A DNA stretch of 64,000 nt, taken from NCBI GenBank assembly GCA_001970955.1, contig MPUH01000172.1:1-64000 (forward strand), read 5' to 3'. Origin of the DNA: Stentor coeruleus. Lineage: Eukaryota; Ciliophora; Heterotrichea; Heterotrichida; Stentoridae. The notes beneath the pieces are model-generated. The model was not told where the DNA came from, made no database searches, and saw only the letters and a list, made by a program, of their open reading frames with translations. The translations under genes were made by a program, and so were the position numbers. Positions 29,886 to 40,254 of the stretch are shown here, piece after piece; the stretch's first letter is position 1; each line of letters starts with the position of its first letter.

Positions 29886-31538
29886 TTAAATTGAAGTATC
29901 CGACTGATTATCTAAAGCATCAACAAGCAAGTCTTCAAACTCATAAATGTCAATGCACCCATCTCCATTTGTGTCAACTTGATTCATTATTTCCCTAATA
30001 ATTTTCTCAGTTATAACCGCACCATCTGATAAAGCATGACTAAGTTCATCAAACTCAATAACCCCATTGCTATTTTCATCAAAATAATTAAAAGCTTGAA
30101 GAAGGTTTTCTTTCGTGCAGATTTTCGCAGTTTTTATTGTCGCCCTTAAAAATTCAGTATAATCAATATACCCATTTTTATCACTATCAGCATTTTCCAT
30201 AATAAACTNCTCAATAACCCCATTGCTATTTTCATCAAAATAATTAAAAGCTTGAAGAAGGTTTTCTTTCGTGCAGATTTTCGCAGTTTTTATTGTCGCT
30301 CTTAAAAATTCAGTATAATCAATATACCCATTTTTATCACTATCAGCATTTTCCATAATAAACTCTGAATACATTGCAGCTTCTTCATCAGGCATTTCAT
30401 TTTTAAACATTTCAAAAAGTTCGTTTTTAGTAATAATTCCATCACAATTAGTGTCAACAAGATTAAAAACTTTTTCTTCTACTTTAAATTGGTTTGGGTC
30501 CATGATTTTTGATATAATAAATGTGTGAATCGCTTCTCTGATTTTAGATGTTTTTTTAAAATTCTTCATTCTTTTAACTACTTTTTTAATCTCAATACTT
30601 GAAACTCTTTTGTGAAGTTTACTTTTAATCCATGTATGCATACAAGCATCTCTAGCTGTAATTCTTTTATTAGGATCAGGTTCTAATAGTTTATATAATA
30701 AATCTTTTGCTTCTTTTGATATATTAGGACAATCTTTTTCTATATTGATTTTAGGATGTTTGAGAATTTCAAATATTTCATCGTCTGTACCATCATAAGG
30801 AGGATGGCCAACAAATAGAATATACATGATCATACCACAGCTCCAAATATCACAACTCTCTGTATGTTTACCTTTAATAATTTCTGGGGCCATGTAGAGA
30901 GGAGTTCCGTATATGCCTCGATTGAAGCCTGAAGAGAAAAATGTTGCTGAATCGAAATCGATTATTTTTAGCTCAACAGCATCTTTTTTTGTTAGTAGAA
31001 TATTTTCTGGCTTGATATCTCTATGAATAATTTTTTTAGCATGTAAATACGTAAGTCCAGAGAGGATTTGGTCCATAATCTCAGCAGCTTGGGTTTCATT
31101 AAAAGTTTTCTGCTCAACTATTCTATCGAATAAATCCCCTCCAGTACACAACTCTAATACAATATAAAAATTCACATCATCTTCAAAGAACTCATAAATT
31201 CTTGGTAAATTGGGGTGATCAACAGTTTTAAGAATTTCAACTTCTTTGAAAACAGCTCTTGTTAGTACTTCATCAGGTGGTAAGTCTGCTTTTGAAATAA
31301 TTTTTACAACTCTTTCATCGTTTGTTGCCTTATGAATACATTTTCTTATAGTCCCATTCCTCCCAGACCCTAAGACAGTATCGAATTTATATAAGCTGTA
31401 AATTGATCCTTCATTTTCCTTGACAAAAATCCCTGGACTAAAAATAAGATCATCTTCATTGTGTATTATGTTGTTTTGGCTTTTAAGGTTTGGGGGCAAG
31501 GCTACTGGTATTTGGTTTCTACTACATAAATTTCCCAT
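29886..31538 (-). CDS. Calcium-dependent protein kinase (CDPK)
   Basis: About 498 residues after discounting an N-joined duplication (offset 156 nt, in frame). It starts MGNLCSRN, with Gly2 and Cys5 fitting myristoylation and palmitoylation. The kinase domain (about 52-308) has the glycine loop LGSGRNGTIRKC, catalytic Lys79, HRDIKPEN (His172-Asn179) and GTPLYMAPE. The metal-binding DFG motif reads DFD (residues 194-196), a notable change. A junction region follows, then four EF-hands: DTNCDGIITKNE, DSDKNGYIDYTE, DENSNGVIEFDE and DTNGDGCIDIYE. It should phosphorylate Ser/Thr in response to calcium, unless DFD impairs catalysis. Confidence 0.93.
   Translation of the reverse strand: MGNLCSRNQIPVALPPNLKSQNNIIHNEDDLIFSPGIFVKENEGSIYSLYKFDTVLGSGRNGTIRKCIHKATNDERVVKIISKADLPPDEVLTRAVFKEVEILKTVDHPNLPRIYEFFEDDVNFYIVLELCTGGDLFDRIVEQKTFNETQAAEIMDQILSGLTYLHAKKIIHRDIKPENILLTKKDAVELKIIDFDSATFFSSGFNRGIYGTPLYMAPEIIKGKHTESCDIWSCGMIMYILFVGHPPYDGTDDEIFEILKHPKINIEKDCPNISKEAKDLLYKLLEPDPNKRITARDACMHTWIKSKLHKRVSSIEIKKVVKRMKNFKKTSKIREAIHTFIISKIMDPNQFKVEEKVFNLVDTNCDGIITKNELFEMFKNEMPDEEAAMYSEFIMENADSDKNGYIDYTEFLRATIKTAKICTKENLLQAFNYFDENSNGVIEXFIMENADSDKNGYIDYTEFLRATIKTAKICTKENLLQAFNYFDENSNGVIEFDELSHALSDGAVITEKIIREIMNQVDTNGDGCIDIYEFEDLLVDALDNQSDTSI
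30054..30364. repeat. N-joined assembly duplication (155 bp)
   Basis: Copies at 30054-30208 and 30210-30364 flank the N at 30209. One SNP differs. It lies within the EF-hand part of the CDPK gene. Confidence 0.85.
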
Positions 31539-31870
31539 TTATTAGTTATATGGATAGAGAAAATCATTTTTTATGTAATTAAACAGGCTTTATGGATTTT
31601 TGGATAAAAAGTTTTGATAATTAATTGAGAAGGTATATTTATAGGAGAATAAATTAGATAGACTGGTTTAATTTATGTTTTAGTGGAGATACTATTTTTT
31701 TCATTATGTGTATAATTTTTTAGAATATTTCGGGTTTTTTTATTGATGTGTAAGTAATTTGTTTTTAGTTGTAAGAAAGGATTTAAGGTTGTTAAAATTT
31801 GTATTGAGGTTTTTGGTAAGAGATATATTTTTCTAGATTATTTGATTTAATATTATAAGAGTGTGAAAAT
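31539..31870. other. Divergent spacer
   Basis: It lies between the CDPK (minus) and TTL-like (plus) starts. The plus strand is G/T-rich throughout, including right up to the plus-strand gene, so it is an exception to the skew rule seen elsewhere. No gene seen. Confidence 0.55.
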
Positions 31871-33361
31871 ATGATTCAATTAAAGGGGATTGTTATAAGC
31901 CTTTTTGCTTTGAATTTTTTAGTGACTTACCACTTTGTAGATTGGATGAAAGACCCTTTTCTAGATGGAAAACGAAATGATTATAAATACAGCGATCAAT
32001 GGGAAGCGTATTTAGAATCTATTAAAAAAGGTCCTCATATACATAAAGTTCTTAACGATGACAACTACTGTGACAGCGTTAAGGAGTACAGGGATAAATT
32101 TCCAGTTATTTTAAATAGTGAAGGTCTTCCTATTATTTCTGATAGAATCCTCTACTCAAACTTCCCAAATTGGTACTTTGTGAAAAAAATCCTCGGAAAC
32201 TTTACTTCTTTAATCCTTAACAATCACACAGACTCAAATTCTCATAACGTTTTTCGAACCCGTTTACCTTTAAACATAACTTTTTTCTATCATATGACTA
32301 CAAATTATCATGAAGGAAAGCAAATCGACACACAATTTTTATGTAAAGGCCAAAGATATAATCACATCCCAGGAAATTTTTATCTTGATGGTAAAGACTA
32401 TAATGCTTTAGATTATCGAGAATACAAATCATATTATCAAAATCGGCAAAATTGCTGGGAAGATTTTCTACCAAAAACTTTAATTTTATCTGAATATGAA
32501 GATTGTAAAGAATTTATGAATGATTTAGAAGAAAATGTATTGAAAAATGATATAAAATGGGTTTATAAAAAAGCTAGAGATAGTAATCAAGGTAGAGGAG
32601 TTAAAATAGTTACGAAAGATATTGAAAAAAATATTATTGATGATTATATAAAGAATGGGAAATGCCAAGATGGGTTTATTGCTCAAGAGTATATGCGTAA
32701 ACCTTTTTTGGTTGATGGAAGAAAATTTGATTTTAGGGTTTATATGGTTGTTGCTAGTATGGACCCTTTGATTGTACTTTATCATGATGGGTTTTTAAGA
32801 CTTACTGCTGCAAAGTATGAAGCTGAGTCTAATGAATCGTGGAGACATATAACCAATATAAGAGAAGCAAAAATATACCTTGAAACTTCAAACTTCACCG
32901 AATCTGAATCATCAAAAATAATTGAATCTTTAGACATGACATTCTCAGAGTTCAGTTCCTATCTTTATTCATCCCACAATTATAAACATGATTTTTTTTC
33001 TAAACACTTCAGACCTCATGCAAAGAAAATAATGCTTCATTTGATAAGAATGAACTATAATCGTCTTCTTAAACACCCTAGAGTTTTTGAAATATTTGGT
33101 GTAGATTTTATGATGGATTCAGAAATGCGTTTATGGTTAATTGAAGTTAATACAGATCCTGGAATTGCGGAAATAACAAAAGATATGGGGAAGATAAATA
33201 TAAAGTTTCTAAAAGATCTTATTGATATTGAATATTCTTTAGAATATTCACCAATTATATTTGATTCAATTTTAAAGAGAAGTAATTTTCATATGGTACT
33301 TGATGGAAGAGTAAAAGGTTATAAACGATATCAAGGAATTATAAATCAAGAATGTATTTAA
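31871..33361 (+). CDS. Tubulin-tyrosine-ligase-family protein with signal anchor
   Basis: 496 residues. ATP-grasp motifs of the TTL family are present: ARDSNQGRGVKIV, DGFIAQEYMRKPFLVDGRK, KFDFRVYMVVASMDP, and the metal/ATP-binding end FGVDFMMDSEMRLWLIEVNTD. Such enzymes add Tyr, Glu or Gly to tubulin tails or other proteins. Unusually, the N-terminus (GIVISLFALNFLVTYHFV) is hydrophobic, like a signal peptide or signal anchor, which would put the enzyme in the secretory pathway. Two potential N-glycosylation sites (NHT, NIT) fit this. The substrate may therefore not be cytosolic tubulin. Confidence 0.88.
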   Translation: MIQLKGIVISLFALNFLVTYHFVDWMKDPFLDGKRNDYKYSDQWEAYLESIKKGPHIHKVLNDDNYCDSVKEYRDKFPVILNSEGLPIISDRILYSNFPNWYFVKKILGNFTSLILNNHTDSNSHNVFRTRLPLNITFFYHMTTNYHEGKQIDTQFLCKGQRYNHIPGNFYLDGKDYNALDYREYKSYYQNRQNCWEDFLPKTLILSEYEDCKEFMNDLEENVLKNDIKWVYKKARDSNQGRGVKIVTKDIEKNIIDDYIKNGKCQDGFIAQEYMRKPFLVDGRKFDFRVYMVVASMDPLIVLYHDGFLRLTAAKYEAESNESWRHITNIREAKIYLETSNFTESESSKIIESLDMTFSEFSSYLYSSHNYKHDFFSKHFRPHAKKIMLHLIRMNYNRLLKHPRVFEIFGVDFMMDSEMRLWLIEVNTDPGIAEITKDMGKINIKFLKDLIDIEYSLEYSPIIFDSILKRSNFHMVLDGRVKGYKRYQGIINQECI

Positions 33362-33510
33362 AAATTATTAGATGATAAGTTATTATTTCTATTCTCATTT
33401 AATCAAGAAAATTAACTGGAATTTTGTTTTTATCTCATATTTTAGAGTATATTAATCGATTTTCTTATCTTTTCCGCCAAAAAAAAAAACAAGCATAGAA
33501 AATAAAGCTA

Positions 33511-33858
33511 TTAATTAGTCGACATGGTTTTTGTTTGTTTCTCAAACTGAGTCTGAAGACCTTTGAAAGTCATGGTTAGAGCAGACAATGAATCCATTAA
33601 TGCTTGATGAGGAGTAATTTGCCCATTTGTTTGTATACGGATTTGAATACGGTGTTCAAGAGGATGAGGAGCTTTATACCCAGCAAATCTCACTTTATCA
33701 TCTTGTAATAGCTGCATTCTAGCAATGTTTCCTATAGTATGATCTTCAAGGTATATAGTAAAGGTCCCAGCATTCTCTATTCTTGAATCCACTTCGTATT
33801 CGACCTTGTTTTTACCCTGGGGAAGAGTGAAAAGTTCATGGGTCTCAGGTGCGTTCAT
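33511..33858 (-). CDS. POLR2J: RNA polymerase II subunit RPB11
   Basis: 115 residues, the usual length for RPB11, which dimerises with RPB3 in Pol II assembly. It starts MNAPETHELF, very like metazoan RPB11, and has the hallmark EDHTIGNIARMQLL and FAGYKAPHPLEHRIQIRIQT motifs. The length and N-terminus separate it from the AC19 paralogue of Pol I/III. It converges on the TTL-family gene. Confidence 0.95.
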   Translation of the reverse strand: MNAPETHELFTLPQGKNKVEYEVDSRIENAGTFTIYLEDHTIGNIARMQLLQDDKVRFAGYKAPHPLEHRIQIRIQTNGQITPHQALMDSLSALTMTFKGLQTQFEKQTKTMSTN

Positions 33859-34075
33859 TTATATGGCAAAATAAAGATATGCTGTTTTAAAAGGATTTTA
33901 TGTAAAAAAAAAATCTGAGAGATGGTGCTATAAAAAATCACAAGCTTGGAAAATTTTGAAATATTAGAGATGTTTAAGTAGTAAATAACATTTTAATAAC
34001 TATAAACTACTATAATAAAAACTTAACATCACAAACAATCATATGATTAACATATTCTATACACAAAAGCTTAGG

Positions 34076-35083
34076 TTAATTAATCAAACTAGCTATACTA
34101 GCAAAAGTAGCTCCCGGTTTCCAATATTCTTTTACCTCATTGTCAATAACACTGCTTGTAAAAGCATTAACTTCATCAGGACATTGTAATTCACAACCAT
34201 CATTAGGATTAAGTACCATTCTAAATTCGCTTCTTCCAGTCCCTGCGAATTTTTCATCATGATAAACAGCTGTAGGTTTAGGTCTAAAAACTCCTCCACT
34301 AAGTATTTGTGATACAAACCCAATTTGTATAACCAACATATCATTATTGATTTTTATATGTACACCTTCATTCTGAGTATCTTGAACAATAATCCCAGTC
34401 TCACAATCAAATAATTCAGGTGGCAAAATACTAGCTGTAACAGTATTAATAAATAAAGGGCATGTATAAGCCGTAAGTAAACCAGAATAGTTTTTCCAGT
34501 TAAAATTATTATCATCTCTATCTTGATTATATGATAAAGAATGACTCAAGCTTCCAATATGACTATGACTATCATAGAGTAGCCTTTCAAAACTTAAAGC
34601 ATTAGAATAAGGGAAAAGTAATTCCATATATTTGTCTATATGCATAGCTAAAAGAAATACAGTTTTCATTATTGTTGTACTCAACTCTCTAAATGCAGGT
34701 CTTAATGATGGTAAAGATTGTAAAGGCCATAAGTTCTGATAAAATGCATCTTGATTATAATCGTCTATAGGGTTTGCTGTAAATGTTCCACAAGGATACT
34801 GACTTTGTGCTTCTTTCCAGCCTATATTAAAACCAGACTCAGGGTTTTCGATTTTAGCTTTATCTAAGACTGACAAATGAGATAACTCATATGATAAAGA
34901 TAAAAGTTTCTGTCTTTGAGAACGATAGTATGGGATTCCAGATATTGTTAAAAGTCCTAGACCATCTTTACCAAAGGCTTCAAATAACTCATTAGATAAG
35001 TTTCTTGGAGAATGTAAGTCGCAGTATTTTAAGCTTATTGGCTGCTTGTATGAAAGAAACCTTTTAAACAGCTTGCTAAGCAT
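34076..35083 (-). CDS. 2OG-Fe(II) oxygenase-like protein lacking metal ligands
   Basis: 335 residues. The N-terminal DIOX_N-like segment (FGKDGLGLLTISGIPYYRSQR) and the jelly-roll part (LVIQIGFVSQILSGGVFRPKPTAVY … GRSEFRMVLNP) match plant and protist 2-oxoglutarate oxygenases. The Fe(II) ligands H-x-D…H seem lost: the position usually reading WHNDHG is WKNYSG (196-201), and the distal ATPHAV is PKPTAV (268-273). The 2OG-binding Arg-x-Ser/Glu region is still recognisable. The protein is probably a non-catalytic homologue. The N-terminus (MLSKLFKRFLSYKQ) could be a mitochondrial presequence. Confidence 0.8.
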   Translation of the reverse strand: MLSKLFKRFLSYKQPISLKYCDLHSPRNLSNELFEAFGKDGLGLLTISGIPYYRSQRQKLLSLSYELSHLSVLDKAKIENPESGFNIGWKEAQSQYPCGTFTANPIDDYNQDAFYQNLWPLQSLPSLRPAFRELSTTIMKTVFLLAMHIDKYMELLFPYSNALSFERLLYDSHSHIGSLSHSLSYNQDRDDNNFNWKNYSGLLTAYTCPLFINTVTASILPPELFDCETGIIVQDTQNEGVHIKINNDMLVIQIGFVSQILSGGVFRPKPTAVYHDEKFAGTGRSEFRMVLNPNDGCELQCPDEVNAFTSSVIDNEVKEYWKPGATFASIASLIN

Positions 35084-35458
35084 TGATTTAGATTATTAAT
35101 GGTTGATATTTCTATTAGTGACGTGGTAAATATGTGGATCTATGTTATGAAATTATATAAATTGATGTTATTATATGTTAGTTAGGAGAATATTACTTAG
35201 ATTGTTTATATTTGGAAATATTAATTTTTAGCTTTAGGTTTAGATATTTTATGTGTGAAANTGAGAATATTGTTTAGATTGTTTATATTTGGAAATATTA
35301 ATTTTTAGCTTTAGGTTTAGATATTTTATGTGTGAAAGGGAGTTTTGATAGTGATTGTAGAATAATTAAAGGTAGGGGTTTGTAAAAATAATGGCTAATT
35401 CTTNAGGGAGTTTTGATAGTGATTGTAGAATAATTAAAGGTAGGGGTTTGTAAAAATA
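35084..35458. other. Divergent spacer with two N-joined duplications
   Basis: It holds the Ns at 35261 and 35404 with their copies. G/T-rich on the plus strand throughout, a second exception to the skew rule. The true spacer is about 230 nt once copies are merged. Confidence 0.6.
35186..35337. repeat. N-joined assembly duplication (75 bp)
   Basis: Copies at 35186-35260 and 35263-35337 flank the N at 35261. Two SNPs differ. Confidence 0.8.
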
Positions 35459-35471
35459 ATGGCTAATTCTT
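35337..35471. repeat. N-joined assembly duplication (67 bp)
   Basis: Identical copies at 35337-35403 and 35405-35471 flank the N at 35404. The right copy holds the start codon of the small zinc-finger gene, so that ATG also appears truncated in the left copy. Confidence 0.85.
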
Positions 35472-35863
35472 TAGAGTTAGATTATAAGCTCATACTTGTT
35501 GAAAGCGATACTATGGATTTTAGTATTTACGAGTTACCGAAAAGCCTTTTTGATTTGCAAAGACTGGAAGCGATGTTTGTGGATAAAGGTTTTACGGTAA
35601 ATTTTAAATACGAAGACACCAATAGTCCAACAAGAGATAAAATACTAATCAGAGATTACTCAGATTATGAGAAGGCGCTTAATCATCAAAACGTTCAAGG
35701 ACTTGTATTAATAGTCGATAAAGAAAACAATCCATCCAACTTAATTCTTAAAAACTGGAGGTGTAAATTCGACTTATTTGAAAACAAATCCAATGTCACT
35801 AACTGCGTAGTATGTGGTAAACCACGTCCTCCAGAACCAGGACGTAAAAAAATCCTAGATTAA
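35459..35863 (+). CDS. Small protein with RanBP2-like zinc-finger remnant
   Basis: 134 residues. The N-terminal ~85 residues have a PB1/ubiquitin-like pattern (YKLILVESDTMDFSIYELP … ILIRDYSDYEKALNH … GLVLIVD). The C-terminus resembles a RanBP2-type zinc finger, WRCKFDLFENKSNVTNCVVC followed by GKPRP. The second zinc Cys of that motif is missing (W-x-C then KFDLF), so metal binding is doubtful. It may be an adaptor binding ubiquitin or RNA. The function is inference from weak pattern matches. Confidence 0.65.
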   Translation: MANSLELDYKLILVESDTMDFSIYELPKSLFDLQRLEAMFVDKGFTVNFKYEDTNSPTRDKILIRDYSDYEKALNHQNVQGLVLIVDKENNPSNLILKNWRCKFDLFENKSNVTNCVVCGKPRPPEPGRKKILD

Positions 35864-35928
35864 GTCTATCAAAACATAAAAAAAACTAATAAAATTTATC
35901 TAAATTCTAGAGCTAAAAGATATTAAAC

Positions 35929-36276
35929 TTAACTAGCTTGAGGCTGAGTCTTTGGCTCTTCTTCTCTCTTAAATACTCTAACTGGAGGTGCACGGCTCCT
36001 TCTTACTTCATGATTCCTAACTCTTACAACTCTCAAGTGAATTCCGCAAGAAATGCAGTACTGGAGCTTTGTATACAGCTTAGGAATTGAGAAGTTTTCG
36101 AAAGCCCTGTTGTCTTTGATGTCACGAAGACTTGAAGCGTCGACCATGTTCCTGACTGTATATCTCTTTATGGCTTTATCTTTTGGTACTATGCGTCCAC
36201 AGTGAGTGCATGGAACACCTTGGGTGTGTCCCCTGTTCTTTTTGCTTCGACCACCATTCCTTCTTTTCTTCGGCAT
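35929..36276 (-). CDS. RPS26: 40S ribosomal protein S26
   Basis: 115 residues, equal to the human length, from the ATG at 36276: MPKKRRNGGRSKKNRGH. The zinc-binding cysteines are present (PCTHCGRIVPKDKAIKRYTV … QYCISCGIHLRVVRVR), as is the basic C-terminal tail (RSRAPPVRVFKREEEP). The frame is open for 20 more codons upstream, to an ATG at 36336, but homology supports the downstream start. S26 lines the mRNA exit channel of the small subunit. Confidence 0.97.
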   Translation of the reverse strand: MPKKRRNGGRSKKNRGHTQGVPCTHCGRIVPKDKAIKRYTVRNMVDASSLRDIKDNRAFENFSIPKLYTKLQYCISCGIHLRVVRVRNHEVRRSRAPPVRVFKREEEPKTQPQAS

Positions 36277-37491
36277 TTCTTTTTTATACCCATTTCTAAG
36301 CCAACAATAAAATTTTGCTAAACCTTGGTTTTGCATGTTTGAATAAAGTTGTGAATAGGATGTTGGTTGTGAGGTTTGTTTGTAATAAGATATTTGATAA
36401 TTTTGTAATTTTAGATATAATTTTGGTTTTTAAGAGTGGAAAATAGTTTAGGGGATTGAATTTTATAGGTTTTATGGAATAGGAAGTACTTTTGGGATAA
36501 TTTTTTTAGATTTTCATGTGGTTGGGTTTATGAAGATTTAGTAGGTTTTTATTGTAAAATAACTTTGGGGGTTGATTTTATTGTAAAAGTAGATTTAAAA
36601 TGAGATAGTTTTATAAGGAAATTTTTGAATCATTTTTTGCTAGCATTTGCTGGTTTTTGAAAAATGGACAAGATATTTGATTTTTTTCAATTTTGAAGGA
36701 TTAAGAGTTTTTCTTTGATGATACGCTAAAATATCTTTAATTTTTAGCCATGAAATCGCGTACTGTTTTACTAAAGCTTAAAATGCTGGAGAATCTTAGT
36801 AAATACTGAGCTTAAGTAAGAAGAAAATAAAGGAAGATCTTTGGTGAAATGGTAGTTATACATAAATTTATTGAGAAAAACTATTTGATAATGCATATTA
36901 TTAGAATTTATAAAGCAAAGGTTAATTATGACTTGAAGCTATTCACACAGTTACTATTGAAAAAAATCAAAATCTGAGATTATAAAGTAATCAATTATCA
37001 AGAAAGTTAAAGAGAATTTTAAATGTGATTCTTAAAAAAATAAAGATATTGAAAATAGAAAAGATTGTAAGTATGATATGAGATGTCAGGAAAATATATT
37101 CCTTAAAATTTTCATATTTAAGTATTATATATCAAATTTCATTATCATATATAAATTTTTATATAAAATAAATAATTAGGATACAATAATACTATTGCTC
37201 GTTTTTTTCTGCATTATAGCTAGAATAATTATCATAATTTTTACTAAGATTTTGTAGTTTAATAATTCAATGCTGTATTAGGATTAGTTTTTTCAAATTA
37301 ACTAACTATTCAATTTTGTAAGAATCAAAAATTATATTATCTCAACTATTTCATATCTTGTATATTATAACTCAACTCAATTAATTTTATCTATACAGCA
37401 AGCATTAATATTTATTACTAAAAAAACTTATTATTTAAATCGATAGTTTTAGATGCAAGCTTAGGTTAATTTGACTTTAAAGCATATATAA
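36277..37491. other. Divergent spacer, no gene seen
   Basis: It lies between RPS26 (minus) and a WD40 gene (plus). G/T-rich to about 36620, AT-rich to about 37300, C-containing and G-poor at 37330-37480. A box C/D-like pair at 36716/36806 has no terminal stem and is not called. Confidence 0.6.
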
Positions 37492-39626
37492 ATGGACTCA
37501 GATCCTGAAAAAACAGCCACATCAACAGTAATCCTTTCACCGGAGAACTACGAAAAGCTATCCCAAGAAATATCTGAGCGACTATCTCTAATAAACACAA
37601 CATGTGAGCATATTACTAGAGAAACACAAAAAATCCTTACCATTATCCAAGAAAAATCAACCAAATCTATCGAATCCTTACAAAATAAAGCCATTTCCTA
37701 CAAAAAATTACTTGAACTCGGTGAAGACTGTGAAGAAACCCAGCACCTTTTAAAAAACAACCTAAAAATCACTTTGACTGATCTTACAATAGATTATTCA
37801 CAATTGGATACATTTTACAATCATGAATTCTTATTAGAAGAAGCAAAAGGTTTAGAAATAGATGTGACTTATAAAGATTTAGGGACATTAAAAAAGCTTC
37901 TTAGTGAAGAATGTGGAATTATATTAGAAAGTCATTTATCTGAAATAACATCATTATCTTTAGCTGATNCCATAAAAAAAAGTTAAAAAAGCTTCTTAGT
38001 GAAGAATGTGGAATTATATTAGAAAGTCATTTATCTGAAATAACATCATTATCTTTAGCTGATAATGGAAATACAATAATCTCAGGAAGTAAAGATAAAA
38101 CATTGAGGATATGGGATTTAAACAAACAACAACAAAAAAAAATTATTCAAACAACTTCAGTAAATTGTCTTATTGTAAGCTCAGATAGTAAATTTATGTT
38201 CACTGGACATGAAGATAAATCAATAAAAGAGTGGAATTTAAATGATTTTGTGCTAGGAAATACTTTAAGTGGGCATTCAAATGCTGTGACATGTTTGCTT
38301 TTAAGCCAAGATGATACAATTCTTATTTCTGGAAGTGCTGATAAGAGTATTATAGTCTGGAGTGTTATTGACAAGCAAATTAAAAACGTTTTAAATGGGC
38401 ATCTATTCACTTTGACATCAATTTTTCTTAGCTACAATAAAAAATTCTTATACTCCTCTGGTGGAGGAATAGAAGGCAATAAAAAAGATTTTACAGTTAA
38501 AGTATGGGATTTCGAACAAAAAAGACTTATAAACAGCCTTCAGGGTCATAATAACATAGTAACTTGTGTTATTGGGACATCAAATGATTCTTATATATTT
38601 TCAGGTAGTCGAGATTCATCAATAAGAATGTGGAATACCCAAGAAAACTCAACAGAGTACACTTTTTCTGGGCATTCAAGCTGGGTAACTACCTTAAGCA
38701 TAAGCCAAGATAATAAACTCCTAGTTTCAGGTGGTGGGGATAATTCAATCAGACTATGGAGTATAGAAGAAAAACTCCAATTATGTTTATTCCAAGGACA
38801 TACACATATGATTCGTAGTCTGATATTAACAAAAGACAAAAAGTCAATAATATCAGCAAGTGCTGATAAAAGCTTAAGAGTATGGATACCAAATGAAAAA
38901 CGCCTTGATTTTATTTTCCAAGGACACTCTGACTTAGTAACTTGTTTAGCATTTACAACAAACAAAAAATTCATGGTTTCAGGTAGCAAAGATAAAACAT
39001 TACGTATATGGAATCTAAGGGCTAAAAAAGAAATAGCGATCCTTGAAGGCCATACTTCAGAAATACAAGGGGTTTTGATTTTAACAAATTCTGATATTGC
39101 TATATCAGCTGGAGATAAAACATTGAGGATTTGGAATATAACTTCATATTCACAAATAGGTATACTTCAAGGTCATACTTCTAATATATATTGTCTTGCA
39201 GTGACTTATGATTCAAAAACCCTTATTTCAGCAGGTGGCGATTTGTTTGCAAAAGATTTTTCTGTTAGAATTTGGAATCTAGAAGACAATACAATGACTA
39301 TGGTATTAAAAGGACATACTGAAACTGTATATGCATTAGCAACTAGTGAAGATTCAAATTATGTTGTTTCAGGAGGTTATGATAAAAGCTTAAGGGTTTG
39401 GAATTTATTAGGAAAATGTTTAGAATATGTACTTGATGGACATGTTTCTACTATATATAGGATTTATTTAACTAAAGATAGGAAGAATATTGTTTCAGCT
39501 AGTAGAGATGGAAATATAAAAATTTGGGATTTTAATGAAAGAAAACTTGTTGAAAATGTTGACAGAAATGCAAAGGAGATTTGGGTTCAGAAATATAAGG
39601 AGCTTGATAATTTTTTTAGTTGTTAG
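37492..39626 (+). CDS. WD40-repeat protein with N-terminal coiled coil
   Basis: About 679 residues after removing a duplicated block (N at 37969, offset 95 nt; the frame is restored exactly). Residues about 10-150 form a helical coiled coil (SQEISERLSLINTTCEHITR, SIESLQNKAISYKKLLELGE). About 12 WD40 units follow, with very regular cores (SGSKDKTLRIWDLN, SGSRDSSIRMWN, SAGDKTLRIWN, SGGYDKSLRVWN), enough for two propellers. It is likely a scaffold. This coiled-coil plus tandem-WD40 layout, like TRIM or NACHT-less WD proteins, is seen in many ciliate paralogues. Substrate and complex unknown. Confidence 0.9.
37888..38063. repeat. N-joined assembly duplication (81 bp)
   Basis: Copies at 37888-37968 and 37983-38063 flank the N at 37969, with 13 nt of extra sequence after the N. 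It lies inside the WD40 gene. Confidence 0.85.
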
Positions 39627-40254
39627 GGTAGATTATTTTAGATTAGTTGGATGGATAGAGAAAATAAATGCTTTGGTTAAGAGAGATGATGAAGTTTTTG
39701 ATTGGGTTTAGTTTTTAATATGATCATTATTGTTGTATTATGAATTTTAAATAATTTAAAGGAAATTATTTTTGGGGATGATGTGGTAGGTTGCATGCGC
39801 ATTTTTGAGTTGATGTAATATTATTTTTAAAATGTTTAGTCTATAAGAATACAAAGGGAAAAATGTTTTATTGTAGTTGTATCATCAGTTTATAATCTGA
39901 TTTATTATGAAGTTTTATCTTTGTGTACTACTTTTGATGCAAAATATTATGATAATTTTTCTTACTGTGATGTATCTTACAACTAATTATTGAACTCGAC
40001 AAAGTTTAGGGTTAGAAAAAATGTTTAAGCTTCTAGACTAGCAGCTGGAGGCTAAGTTTTATAATTAGGTGTATTATATCTTGCAATTTTCACTAGCTTT
40101 ACGTCAAGCTGGCCTTGAAAAAAAATTTAATTCCGGTCACTAAAATTTTTTTCACAAAGGTGGAATGATAAGAAGAATCTTTTAAGAATAAATTTGTAAT
40201 ATAGGTTCTCAGATCAAACTCTTAGAAAAAATCACTTGTTTATAGGTTTTTGAG

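Noticed and set aside
36277-36336. Twenty extra N-terminal residues for RPS26
   Set aside because: The family starts at the MPKKRRN motif and the length from there equals that of human RPS26.
36716-36809. Possible box C/D snoRNA (TGATGA … CTGA about 85 nt apart)
   Set aside because: The bases next to the boxes do not form a terminal stem, C' and D' boxes are unconvincing, and such pairs are common by chance.
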